A stretch of DNA of 64,000 bases, from positions 1,550,001 to 1,614,000 of the forward strand of contig NC_083397.1 in assembly GCF_030864355.1 (NCBI RefSeq), read 5' to 3'. The notes beneath the pieces were generated by a model. It saw only the letters and a list, made by a program, of their open reading frames with translations, searched no databases and was not told where the DNA came from. The position numbers and the translations under genes were made by a program. This DNA is from Cutaneotrichosporon cavernicola (lineage: Eukaryota > Basidiomycota > Tremellomycetes > Trichosporonales > Trichosporonaceae). This document shows positions 46,314 to 57,404 of this stretch, piece by piece (within the stretch, counting starts at the first letter, position 1; each line of letters opens with the position of its first letter).

Positions 46314-47118
46314 ACTAGGCATGTATCATTCGTCGGGACAGGACTGTGGGATTGTGGAACATTGTCATCTGAACGCGCCTGACTCTAAACACTGGTGGTC
46401 GAGAACAAGTCGTGCGTTCGAATCCTACAGACGGCAGATGGGCCGTTCTCTTCGGTTCCGCTTCTGGGGATCTTGGTGGGTGGCAAAGAAGTGTGACCGA
46501 TTGGAGGTTGGCGTGACGTCAGAGGCTTAATGGCATTGCACCTAATCTTGCAAGATGAAACAAACATCAACAAAGGTATATTACGCATGCTGGCATCAGC
46601 GCGACTATGATCAAGCGCTCAAAACGTTGACGTTGACAGTGAGAGCATACAATGCAGATGGATCGAGCACTCGAGCCCGTGCACTTGTAGTAAACGAATG
46701 GCACGAGGATGAAGTGAGAGGAGGCCTCTGGTTTACGCACAGACCACCAACCACCCCTTCAACCCTCCACCTGTCTAAACGTTACACGCGCACACTCTTG
46801 TCTAACTGTATAATTGTCTTGGTTGACATTGCTTCTCAACCTCAAACCCCTTCCCCCCTCTTTCACTCTCTCACCCATTCTTCTTTCTATCATTTGTTCA
46901 CTTTTCCATTGACCTGACTCAATCTTTGACTTTGTGTCTCTCCATCTCTCCACCCTGTAAACGCAACATCTTGTCGCGATCACATTGCCATCGCGGGAGT
47001 ACGGTAAGCGTGACTTGTCACGGATGGATTTCTGATCACCCCCCGACACAGAACTCAAAACACACAAGCCCCCCTCTGTTCACTTTCCTTGCTTCCACCC
47101 ACTTGTTCAACCATCATC
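46314..47118. other. Intergenic region and leader of the eIF4E-like gene
   Basis: 805 bases. A T-arm-like GTTCGAATCC at 46413-46422 does not fold into a tRNA (see rejected items). From 46745 to 47110 the plus strand is a C/T-rich leader. It contains an intron-like stretch (GTAAGCGTGAC near 47003) that may be a 5' UTR intron. No gene is supported. Confidence 0.4.
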
Positions 47119-48870
47119 ATGGGAGACCACAAGAAAGCCAGCAACCGGTAAGCTTCCCAGTGTAGCTCCCACATCGCTAATACCAGCACCGCTTCGCGCC
47201 GTGGAGTCAGACCACCTTCCCTCAAGGACATCACGGAGCGCTTAACCACGTCGACAGCGCCGAGCGCTCTTAGCGAGATCACGGCCTCGACCAACCTTCC
47301 CACTGCTGAATCTCGCCTCAAACTTCCCGCTAGTGCTGTCGCGCGAGCCAACCTAACACCGTCGCCTTCCCCTCCAGGCCGTACTGGTTCCCTAAGAACC
47401 GATGAGAATGAGAGAGCCGACCAGAGCAGGGTTGACAAGGAAGGTGGCGACAACAAAGCCCAGGCTGCCGCCAAGGAGCTTTCAAGCCGTGCGTCCACAG
47501 CTACGCTCAAGAACTCGGATACCGACGGCACCTCTTCGGAGCCCTTCAATAGCTCAAACTCGCTCGCACTCTCGATCGGCGATAGTGTTGGTTCGCCCAC
47601 CCCTTCTCGCACGGGAGTGGTTCTTGTGAAGGAGGAGACGGTCTGCGAGAACACAAAGGACATGCAGCCCATCGGCGCATTCAAGCCCAAGACGTTGACA
47701 TTGGAGGAGCTGCGCTTCAAGTCCCGCGCTAGTCTCGGTCACGGATTCCCTGAGACTCCACCCCGTTCAAAGGACGAGGTTCCGTCAATCATTGTCCTGC
47801 GTTCGACGCCTGGCCACTCCCCGACCAAAGGGATCGAAGGCGGTGTACACAGCAGTGTCTCCACGCCAGGTCCGCCTCCCTCACCACGCTCCATCGCCAA
47901 CGGCCTCCCCCTTGAGCATTCTTGGTAGGTGTCTTGGCTCAGCTGGCTCTGCGCATACAGAGCTAATCCCAGGTCCATCTGGTATGACTCCAAGTCGTAC
48001 AAGCCGTCACCCGAGGTGTACGCCGAACGTCGCGCACGCTTGGGCGAATGGGAGGCTGACATGCTTCCTGTTGGCACCTTTGACACCATCCAGAGTTTCT
48101 GGCGCCACCTGAACAACATCCGTCAGCCCAGCAAGCTGGTCAACAATGGCAATTACCACATGTTCAAGGATAACATCCGTCCGGTAGGTAGCCGTTACTG
48201 TCGCCGCTAATGCCAGTCTTGGGAAGACCCTTCGAACACGCACGGTGGCAAGTGGGTGCTCTTCGTTAAGGCCAATAAGGACCTCACCGTGGACATGGTG
48301 TGGTCCAACCTCGTTATTGCACTGGTTGGCGAGCAGCTCGACCCCGACAACCACATTACTGGTATCGTCGTGTCGTCTCGTCCCCGTATGGACCGCGTCC
48401 AGGTCTGGACCCGGATCAAGGACGATATCGCAGCCGTCAATGCCATTGGTAACCGCATCCTGGAGACGATCGGCTTTGAGGCGCAGGACCAGCAGACTAT
48501 CTCGCTCGATTTCCAGGTGAACGAAGCTTTGATCGTCGAGTGCTGACCCCAGGCACATGAGGGAACGCTCCCTGCTGGCAAATTCATGCGTGCCGGATTC
48601 ACGGCCCGCTCTGCCTCTGTCGCTATGTCCACGCCGAGCAGCGCCAACGTCTCTCGCGTGTCGTCCCCTCTCCCTGGCGGGTCGCCCGTTGGTGCGCCCA
48701 GTGCTCTGCCTGGCTGGTCGACCACTCCGCACTTACCAATCCCCCCGCCATCGCCGCGCCAGGTGTCGAGCGCCCTTCCCTCGACTCGTCCCCGCATGGG
48801 TGCCGGAGGCAACGCGTTTTCGGGTCCGTTAGGAACTGCTCGCCGTGCGTTTAGTAGCACTGTAGAGTAG
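47119..48870 (+). CDS. eIF4E-family cap-binding protein with very long extensions
   Basis: Five exons: 47119-47147, 47187-47924, 47973-48183, 48217-48516 and 48553-48870; 531 aa against ~200-220 for ordinary eIF4E. The core spans about 250-425: HSWSIWYD with both early tryptophans, W282 aligned to the first cap-stacking Trp, FDTIQSFWRHLNNI (eIF4G-binding face), and W328-E329 in SWEDPSN, the second cap-binding pair. An insertion of ~12 residues precedes W282. The 250-residue N-terminal and ~105-residue C-terminal extensions are Ser/Pro/Thr-rich and disordered. The cap-binding residues look intact, so it should bind cap; whether it initiates or represses translation is open. The last intron is needed to reach the C-terminal extension. 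Confidence 0.85.
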
Positions 48871-49497
48871 GTCGTCGAGCAGAGTCAAATACACGGCGCG
48901 ACAGGTGAGAGGTGAGAGAGATTGAGAGGGTTCTTCGTTGTTACATACAGTATTGATGTTTGTGTAGTATAGGCATGTCAGGTAGATGACTAGATGACTG
49001 GATTGATTCAGGGGATGATGGTGGAATGGGTGGAATGGGTGGAATGGTGCCACACTCGGCGTTTTAGTTATGACCCCTGGGTGGAATGGCTGTGGTGGTC
49101 GGATTAGAGGCTCATGAAGTGAGTCTACTGTTAGAGGGCGGGGAAGGGGACGATGACCAGTTGTTGGTCCCAATCTCCCAATCCTCCCCAATCTCTCGCT
49201 AGCACCCATTGTTGCTCATCATCAATCATCATCCACTCACCATCTTGCTCTGTCGAATCATCGTCTCCAGCAACTCCCCCTCTGCCCCAAACTCGCTCCC
49301 CTTCGCCTGCCTCACCCTCTGCCCCGCTAGGGGCACCGCTCTCCAACAACTAATCGTTGCCCCAATCGCGTCACCACCTTCATTACTTCCCATCATCAGC
49401 CGCGTCGCCCTACAACAGCTGGCCTCGACAACCTGTCAAGTCGACTTTCTTTCTTCTATCCCACACCCGCATCGTCACTGCACGTCCACTCGTCTTG
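48871..49497. other. Spacer with short GGGTGGAAT repeats and CAF40 leader
   Basis: GGGTGGAAT occurs three times near 49028-49046 and again at 49079. The rest is 3' UTR of the eIF4E-like gene and a C/T-rich leader. No gene seen. Confidence 0.4.
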
Positions 49498-50805
49498 ATG
49501 TATAACCGAGCGTACGGCGGCTACGCCGGGGGCGGAGACATCCCCCGCTCGTCGGCGCTGCAATCTCAAGCCCAATCCTCAATGGGCGGTGGCGGCAACC
49601 TCCAGTCCCCTCTCGCAACTCTCGGTTCCAACATGCAGCAGAACCTCCCGTCCTCACTCTCCTCGCAGCAAGCCGCGCCACTCATTTTAAACAACCTTGC
49701 GCAGCATCTCAACAACCCGCCCCCACCAACGCCTGGCCTCCCGTCCACGCCGAGCGGCGCGCAGCAGTCGCACCAGCTCTCGGCCGCCATTGCGCAGATG
49801 GGGAATAGTGGCGCGCCGTTCTCAACAAGTACCGGCAAGCTCTTATTGTTGCCTAATGGCAACCCGCCTCCAGCAGGGAGCGAAGAGGAGAAGATCTATC
49901 TCCTCATCACCGAGCTGCTCGACCCTGAGACCCGCGAGACTGCGCTCCTTGAGCTCAGCAAGAAACGCGAGATGTACGAGGACCTCGCGTTAGTGCTATG
50001 GGGTGGATTTGGTGAGTGAACATCAGAGGTGGCTTCGGGATGATGGCTGGTCATGCAGATCAGATCCCCCAGAGTTTGGAGAAGCCTCCAGCATAACGCA
50101 CAGTAGCTGACTGCAGGTATCATGTCCTCACTCCTCCTCGAGATTGTCAACGTCTACCCTGCGTTATCGCCGCCTGTACTCACCGCGCACGCGTCGAACC
50201 GCGTCTGCAACGCACTCGCCCTCTTGCAATGCGTCGCGTCTCACTCGGAGACGCGATCCTTGTTCCTCAATGCCCACATCCCACTCTTCCTCTACCCCTT
50301 CCTCAACACGACCTCCAAGACGCGCCCGTTTGAATACCTGCGTTTAACCTCGTTGGGGGTCATTGGCGCTCTCGTCAAACAGAACGATAACAGCGACGTC
50401 ATCAACTTCCTCCTCTCGACCGAGATCATCCCCCTCTGCCTTCGTATCATGGAGACTGGCTCGGAGTTGAGCAAGACTGTCGCCATCTTCATCGTCCAGA
50501 AGATACTTCTTGACGACCTTGGGCTGCAGTACATTTGTCAGACGTACGAGCGTTTCTACGCTGTCGGCGCCGTGCTCGCCAACATGGTCTCGACGCTGGT
50601 GGAGACTCAGGCGGTCCGCCTGCTCAAGCACGTCGTCCGGTGTTATTTGCGCATGAGCGACAACCCCCGAGCGCGCGAGGCTCTCCGCGCCTGCCTCCCT
50701 GAGCCTCTCCGTGACGGCACGTTTGGGGGCCTCCTCAAGGGTGACCTAGTGACCAAGCGCTGCCTCCAGACGCTCCTCGTCAACCTCGACGGCCGACAGG
50801 AGTAA
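49498..50805 (+). CDS. CAF40: CCR4-NOT subunit Caf40/Rcd1 (CNOT9)
   Basis: Two exons: 49498-50011 and 50117-50805; 400 aa. The first ~125 residues are Gln/Ser/Gly/Pro-rich and disordered. The armadillo-repeat core follows ([79 protein letters not shown]), which is nearly invariant among eukaryotes. Role: module of the deadenylase complex that binds NOT1 and Trp-containing adaptors. A donor-like GTAAGC overlaps the stop, so a longer C-terminus after ~50854 cannot be excluded. Confidence 0.94.
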
Positions 50806-51412
50806 GCGCGGCCCAGCGACGTCAGGACAGAGACACCTACCTTACCAATAGCATGCTTGCCGCGAGCAGTGCCGCAGGCCGACGCTGTACGACTGCGGAC
50901 ACACCACTGGGCGCGACAAGCCCGCTTGCATCATCGTTACTACTCCACGCACACACCAATTCATCCACTGCCACCCCATCATCATATCGGGAGGTTGTAC
51001 CCCACATGGCCCTCTGCAGCCCCTCCCACTTAGTACGCATCCATAACTTCCGCTCTAGCATCGGATACCTGAATGTAAACAGCTGTACGATCAAGTCCAA
51101 AGACGACAAGGGCCGGTGTTGGAAGGTGAGTTGACTAACCTGCGACAATGGCAACCTTCCCTTGCAACAAGCAGTGGTTTGTGCTACCCTATATTAATTC
51201 ACGACTCACACTAACAACTCACCAACCTTTCTCCCATCATCTTATCATCTCATCATCTCACATCCTGCACCCCTCTTCATCCTTTCAAACGTTCGTGTTC
51301 CTGTGTTTACGCCCCTCGCCGCGCTTTCATTTCCCCAGCCTTTTCCCCTCCCTTTTCCCCTCCCATCCCTCATTTGCTTCGCTTCGCAGCCCCAGTGCCC
51401 AACCGCCTCAAT
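50806..51412. other. Spacer and C/T-rich leader
   Basis: Could include an alternative CAF40 3' exon (50854-51134 is open in a compatible frame). The plus strand from 51225 to 51400 is a pyrimidine-rich leader for the next gene. Confidence 0.35.
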
Positions 51413-54203
51413 ATGCCTGGGGGACCACCAGACATACCACTTCCCCCAACCCCCAATCGGCCCCGGAGCACCATATACACGTTGAGTGACCGTACGCCTC
51501 CCGCTTGGGCAACTCCACCCCGCCACGAATTACCTCTTCCCTATACACCTTCCCCCGAGTCCGGCCCGTTACGATGGAACATCGATCTTCCCAGCGCGCT
51601 GAGTAACATTACCACTCGTCGGCCTCGACACACCTTCTCCCTCAACCCCGGGACTGGCACCTTCAGCCGGAGCCGACCATCCTCGGAGCAACTGGTATCT
51701 TCCCCTCCTTCCAAGTCTAGCGTCATCTCCAGCTCGAGCACAAACGGCCTCCGATGGTCAGGTGAGACTTTTGGCTCCCCGCCCTCCCAACGAGCCGTCA
51801 CCCGAACTTGGAGCACTGGAGCCTCGGACTCAACCCACGCGATCGCTGGCAGGATACACATATCCAGTAGACCACCTTCCTCAACTTACCCTGTTTCTCC
51901 TCCGTCATCGAGGTCGAGCGTCGTTTCTAACGTCAGTTCGACCACTCTCCAGACAGCAATTAACCTACCTCTGGCAGCTTCCCTGCACGGGCGCGAGACG
52001 TCCAAGGATCAGTCACCGGGTTTGGCTTCCCCCCACAAGTCAAGCCCAGCCGACACTGTCTCCTCCCTCGAGACGATTAGCGAGGTACCAGAGATCACGC
52101 AACGAATGCAGGAGGCAGGCGCACGGGCCAAGGAAAGGAGGAAGGTGTCGGGCCCCAGGAATGTTTCTGCGACCGCGATCACGTCCGACTCATCTCCTCG
52201 GCAGATGGCGACCTTCAGCAAACTCCGGATGGAGGCTACCTCTCCCTGTTCGACGCCTCGATATTCCACTGCTAGTGTCGCCAGCCTGCGCAGGAGCATG
52301 AACGTCGTGAAGAGATGTCCAAGCTACCAGCCAGCTCAGTTCCTCGACCTCGTCGACGACGTGCGTTGTTTACCAGAATCACCCCTGATGGCAGATTCTC
52401 ATCGTTCTCCTGACCTGGTCAATTGAACTTGATGAGGTGGGAACTATTCGCCAGCTCGAATGCACATGTAGAGACCTCCAAAGTCGGATGCGGGCAAGTC
52501 GTAACCTGAGGGAAAGTGCTAATATTCAGAGTCCCAAGTTCAACGTAGTATGGCACCAAGCCATCGACCACGAGTTCACAGTGCTCTCAAACAGGTGGCG
52601 CAAGCTTCAGGAACTCATTAGGGGCAGTCGTGATACCGCGACCGTGTGGAACGGCCGGAGGCTCTACAGCTGGCTCAGTGTCGATAATTCAGATGGCAGC
52701 GGAGACAGCTCTGGCTCAGTACTGGGCAACGTTCGAGACAAGATGATAGACCAAGTGGAATTGTCTGATGTGGAAGGAAAGCCGCGTTTCCCAAGTCCCC
52801 ATACTCCACCTTTCGCCTATGACTGGGACAGCAGGCGTGGATCAATTTCGCCACCTCCCAGTACCCGTGTCGACCAGACCCCAATCTCGGCAATCCAAAC
52901 GGAGCCCGATCACTTCCGGTCTTCCGCAGAGTCACTGGCCACTCGTGTCGAGGCGCCGTATCCCTTGATGATATCGCAGATGGAGCCCGGCGAGCACAGA
53001 TATCGCTGCAAATTGGTTCCACGCGTAAGACGACTCGCCCACATGCTTCTCAAGCTCTATCATGAAACTCCAGTTGGCAATACTCATCAAATGGACTTCG
53101 TGAAGAAGCGTGTGGAGCAGCCTGAGTTCACCCGCCTCCTCTGGCTTGTCTGCACTCGTCCTTTGCGCCAAGAGCTCCTTCCAGCTCTTCGGCCACTCTG
53201 CCATTTGCAGGCACTTTTCCTCACGATGGATTCTGCAGAGGGTTCGGAGTCTAGCTATTTCGCCCCTGGTAAGCAGAAAGAAGAGGCTGACATCGGTGTC
53301 GATCCCACAACGCTTCCCATTGGACCTCATGACCCCCTCAAACCCATTCAGGCTTTCGCGTCCTGTCCTGCTTTCGACCTTGACGGTTGCGTCCTGTGGG
53401 AGGTTGTTCTTCCCGCCCAGCAAACCCTGTGTAAGTAAACACAACCCATTATATTCTGACCGCAGTCTCCCGGGTACGAGAAACAGCCGGACGCAGCGGA
53501 GCAGAGGCCGAGATGAACAACAAACTCGTATTCGAACGGCCAATGACAACGATTGCTCGGCCAATGTTCGACTTGTCATTTGGACTTGGGTGCTCTGGTT
53601 CACATACCGGAAACTGGCCCGGGATTTTAGGGCGCTGGTACGGGGTTGTCGGGTGCTCCGAGATCAAGGGAACCCTGGGATATCTGCGAACATTCTCACC
53701 CAACCTCAACATTATCGGTTTTTCTGACTCTGCCCGCTTGGAGCCCATGATTATAAACCTTGAACTGGCACTTGATATCGCCTCCGGCCACGTTGGGTCT
53801 CTCGATACGGGCCTACCCTGGTCCAATGCTCTTCCGCCTGTGTACTTCTACGGACACGTTGATGACTCTGAGCACATCCCAGGAATGCGGGGAGTGGCCC
53901 GACTTACGCGAGATTCACCACCCGAGATTCGCTACACGATAATCTTTCGGAAGTGTGGTCAAGATGTTGTGCGTTTCGAGGGCGTTCAAGTCGGAGGTGC
54001 TGGGTCACGACGAGGTATTGTCGGTGTGAGTGCTAACTTTCGCGGACAACCAATACCCAAGCTGTCTCAACTTGAAGGGGTTTTGTAAAAGCTGACGCCA
54101 GGTTGGACGTGAACTTGATCCAATGGATTCGGTGAGCCACTCAGACCTGATAAAGCAAAACTATTGGCAACCATGTTGGTTTGTCAAGAAGCAGCGGACA
54201 TGA
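51413..54203 (+). CDS. Orphan protein of unknown function (881 aa)
   Basis: Exons: 51413-52360, 52395-53430, 53466-54025 and 54102-54203, all in phase, with introns ending CTGATGGCAG, CTGACCGCAG and CTGACGCCAG. Residues 1-~310 are Ser/Pro/Thr-rich and disordered. A helical, partly coiled-coil-like stretch follows (ELDEVGTIRQLECTCRDLQ). The C-terminal ~400 residues look globular, with LVPRVRRLAHMLLKLYHET, PVYFYGHVDDSEHIPGMRG and a final WQPCWFVKKQRT. I recognise no family, signal peptide or membrane segment. The strict phase agreement over four exons argues that it is a real gene. Confidence 0.7.
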
Positions 54204-54598
54204 GTCCACTCGAGCCGTACCGTGGTGTGTTGCGTCAGCGAAGTAAAAGTTGGCTTGTTATGCACGATGCGGGCCCAGAGGCCAGAGGTTCGACAGCCAT
54301 ATCGACGCACTGCGCCGAGTTCTGGACGTAGAAGAAGAGGGATACGACTTCACTGGCCACGTAAGAGCCGAAACGAGAGAGCGGATGACTGACTGAATCC
54401 GCCAAGTGCCACTTGCCACATGAAATGACGTCTTTGATCACGTTCCACCTTGTACCAGTGTTCCCCCCGACGCCACCAGCGGCCACCCAACACCATGTAA
54501 ACATAAACATCTCTTTCCTTCTGATGATCGTCACCCAGACGCACACCACGCAGTTTGCGATGTACCCGATCAACACGCGCAAACCGGCTCTCCAGCCA
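54204..54598. other. Spacer between two orphan genes
   Basis: 395 bases with an open minus-strand frame (54235-54717) that has no recognisable domain and is probably chance. Promoter of the next orphan gene. Confidence 0.35.
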
Positions 54599-55707
54599 AT
54601 GCCAGGCATCGGTCTGCCATCCATCAAGGTCGCCCGCCCTCCACCTTTCTGCCTCCTTGCCTTTGCCACCTCTGACTCTGCAGTCTCCACATGCTGCAAC
54701 AGCATCCAGTTCGGCATCCAGTCCGCCTTCTCAGTCGAGTCCTGATACGAAACGACATGCAGGCACCTCGAGGGAGAGGGAAGCTGCAGGGGCTCTAGCG
54801 CGTGTCAACGACGTGACCACACTGCCCAGTCTGGTCACTCTCCCTGACGATGTGCGTATGTCCTCTGCAGCTCCGTATCGCCACAACTGACGTCAGACTC
54901 TTAGTGGAATGTACGAAGGAGGACCGATACGCCGTCGTCAGCGAGGTCATAACTGACATCCTGCACCCTCCTCCCGACCCGAACCTGTCGCTTGGCGAGA
55001 ACCGACTCCATTGCCTCCTCTATGGACCTGCCTTCTCTTATCTGTATCGTAACGGCGCGACGCAACACGACTTCCCTTCCTCCAGAATGGGATGGCTTGG
55101 TACCCCCCGTCCGAGACGGGTTGTGCACAGTCCAACGCTCAGCCGCCTGCATCTCTTGCGCGTGGGCATGGAGCCAGACCGCCGAGCCTGGCTTCGTAGC
55201 CTCGTGTACTGTCTCGACCAGGTAGGGCCTGACGCGCCGTTCCTCCTCAACGGCACCGTCGACTGGGTACAGGCCGACGCGGCAGGTTGGCTCATGTGTT
55301 AGCCTGATTACGGAGGCGCTGATTCCAGTTGCAAACATCCTCAATCTTATCGCGGAGGGATATGACGAGTGGTGTCCAGCCTTGTTCGCACTGGGAATGA
55401 AGCAGCTGCGCGGCCTCCCACCCACGGGAGCGGCCGATTGGGCAGGCGTGGCAGGAGTGGCGTGGCGGGAGTTTGGAACGGCGCGTATGCGTTCATAAAG
55501 CGAGTCCCTTTAGAATGCATTAGCAGCAGTTACCCCGACTGGGTGATGCTCAATGACCCCGGGTTATCGGGTCTGACGCCGTTTGATCTCGGCACGTATA
55601 GCGAGAATGTGGGCAACATGGTCGTGATGATCGCCGAGCCTGTCGCGTCCGAGGCGGAGATCGGGGCGCTTACGTCGACCACCTTGATGTTTTTGTTTCA
55701 GCGGTAG
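54599..55707 (+). CDS. Orphan protein, uncertain ends (about 314 aa)
   Basis: Proposed exons: 54599-54628, 54684-54855, 54905-55297, 55329-55484 and 55514-55707. The middle exons read as ordinary globular protein (DRYAVVSEVITDILHPPPD, NRLHCLLYGPAFSYLYRNG, FANILNLIAEGYDEWCPALF, YPDWVMLNDPGLSGLTPFD). The start and intron 1 (donor GTCGCC) and the 29-nt intron 4 are weak. Protein-like sequence in the same frame continues after the stop at 55705, so the 3' end may be spliced differently or broken. No domain is recognised. It sits directly after another orphan gene on the same strand. Confidence 0.45.
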
Positions 55708-56500
55708 ATTCCGCCTTGCTCCAAATATCTGTGTAGTATAAGTTGAACACCAGCTGATCGAGGGGCATCGGGGCCCATCACCGGGATTGAGACGGGGCCC
55801 GAAGAGGTAGGCTGGGTTGTAATCGGTCGGTTGGGACAGGCGGCCGAGATGACCGTGTTTGTCGAAAGTACCGCATGTGTTGTCCGAAAGTACGCATGCC
55901 ACGCGGGTCGAGGCGGTAGCGTTACGCTGCACATGTATGCGCGGTATGTTCTGCGGCACGGCCTTGTCCATACCGCGGGATGTGAGCAGCGTGGTGGAGA
56001 GGGGTACGTACGCCGCTTACCTGCCACCGCGGGAGACTGCGTCGCACGTGGCATGGACAAAAGCCAGGGTCGGTATCTTGGACCGCACCTACGTCATTCC
56101 TCAAGCATGAATGGCGGATCTTGGGGTCCTGGCGTCCTGGCGTCCTGGGTGACTACCCAGAGTCGTACACTGGGGGATTCCAGCATTGTGGTGTTTTCTT
56201 GACTCGGTTTCAGCCTGGGACCTGGAGCCTGCCTGCAGCCCGCCAGGCCCCGGTCCAGGTCCATGCTTCCATCTTCATGACAGGACAGTACGGCCGAGAT
56301 GTCGAGGCGTCAGCGTCACGACAAGGACAAGGAGGACAAGGAGGACCAAGCCCGCAGGATGCAGCCGCAGGCCCGTGCCTTGGGGAAAGTAAAGCCGTGT
56401 GGGGGAGTGCGACGGTATCTCACGGGATTGAAATTCAATTCAATACAATTCCTCGCCCCAACTCTGCCCACTCCACTCCACTCCACTTACAAGCATCATC
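55708..56500. other. Possible extra exons or relic of the orphan gene, then RidA promoter
   Basis: From 55756 the plus strand reads GPITGIETGPEEVGWVVIGR and AAEMTVFVEST. After a possible intron at about 55875-55918 it continues to PRDVSSVVERGTYAAYLPP and a stop near 56110. The composition is protein-like but no splice joins it cleanly to the exon ending at 55707. From 56110 to 56500 nothing further is seen except a CTCCACTCCA-type leader. Confidence 0.35.
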
Positions 56501-56924
56501 ATGCCGGAATACACGCTCACACACGACGCGCCAGCTCCTCTGCCAGGTATCGTGAGTGCCACACCCTGCAGAGGGCTTGCTCATGCAGTACTCGCAGGCT
56601 GTCAAGGCCGGCGGCTTCCTCTATACTTCCGGCTCGGTCGGGATGCGGCCAGACGGCACAATGGTTTCCGGCACAGTCCAGGATCGTACTCGACAAGTAC
56701 TCGCCAATTTGCGTGCAGTCGTCGAGGCGTCCGGATACACGCTCGGCCATACTGTAAAGGCGACATGCTACCTCTCCGACCTCGAGCGCGACTTTGAAGC
56801 ATTCAACGACGTGTGGAAGGAGGTCATGCCCAACCCCAAGCCGGCTCGCACCTGTATCGGCGTCGCCCGTCTCCCGGCTGGTGGTACCGATGTCGAGATA
56901 GAGCTTGTACTGTACAAGGACTAG
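56501..56924 (+). CDS. RidA/YjgF/UK114 family imine deaminase
   Basis: Two exons: 56501-56551 and 56589-56924; 128 aa, the standard length. Splicing restores APAPLPGIYSQAVKAGGFLY. Further motifs are SGSVGMRPDG, LANLRAVVEASG and the catalytic-Arg region ARTCIGVARLP. Family knowledge: RidA hydrolyses reactive 2-aminoacrylate-type enamines and imines formed by PLP enzymes, as trimers in cytosol or mitochondria. No targeting sequence is apparent, so cytosolic is likely. This intron lacks the close CTAAC-type branch site seen elsewhere. Confidence 0.93.
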
Positions 56925-57404
56925 TTTGAACCAGACCAACCGTCATGACCATTGTGAAGCACACGAGGCCGCTGCCAACTCCCAAGATGATTCACTCACA
57001 AGCGTAACAAACGACCATAGGGCTACAAAACTACCTGTACAGAAGGCTGCCATCTGCCGCGGAATTGGAATCAAGACAGCACGCGACTTGAGAGCTAAAC
57101 AGAAACCTGTGAATGGGGGGGGGGGGGGGGAATCGCGGTCGGGAATATATTGTTCGGACATGGGTATTGGTGAGACGCGCAGGACAGGGAACAGCTTGCT
57201 TGCGCCTGTACCCCAACGCACAGGAGAAACCCACTTCAGCTCGTCTTGTCCACGATGTGTCGATCCGAGGCTGAGATAGTGCTGAAGTGATGATGGTGCA
57301 GGGTGGTCGTGGAGCGGGCGGTTGTTGCGTCTAATCTTTCCACAGTAGGTTGGCGCTTCTCCAACGTATCTAGGGCAAGCCCGACTTGGGGTACATGTCA
57401 TCCA
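56925..57404. other. Spacer between convergent genes, with G16 run
   Basis: 480 bases between RidA and the C2H2 gene. It contains a homopolymer of sixteen G at 57115-57130, otherwise nothing. Confidence 0.5.
57115..57130. repeat. Poly-G tract (16 nt)
   Basis: Sixteen consecutive G on the plus strand, between two convergent genes. Length may be inexact because such runs are hard to sequence. Confidence 0.85.

Noticed and set aside
46370..46440. tRNA-like sequence (GTTCGAATCC plus an upstream stem-like stretch)
   Set aside because: The T-stem has a mismatch and no 5' acceptor strand complementary to the 3' side could be found upstream. The D-arm consensus is absent.
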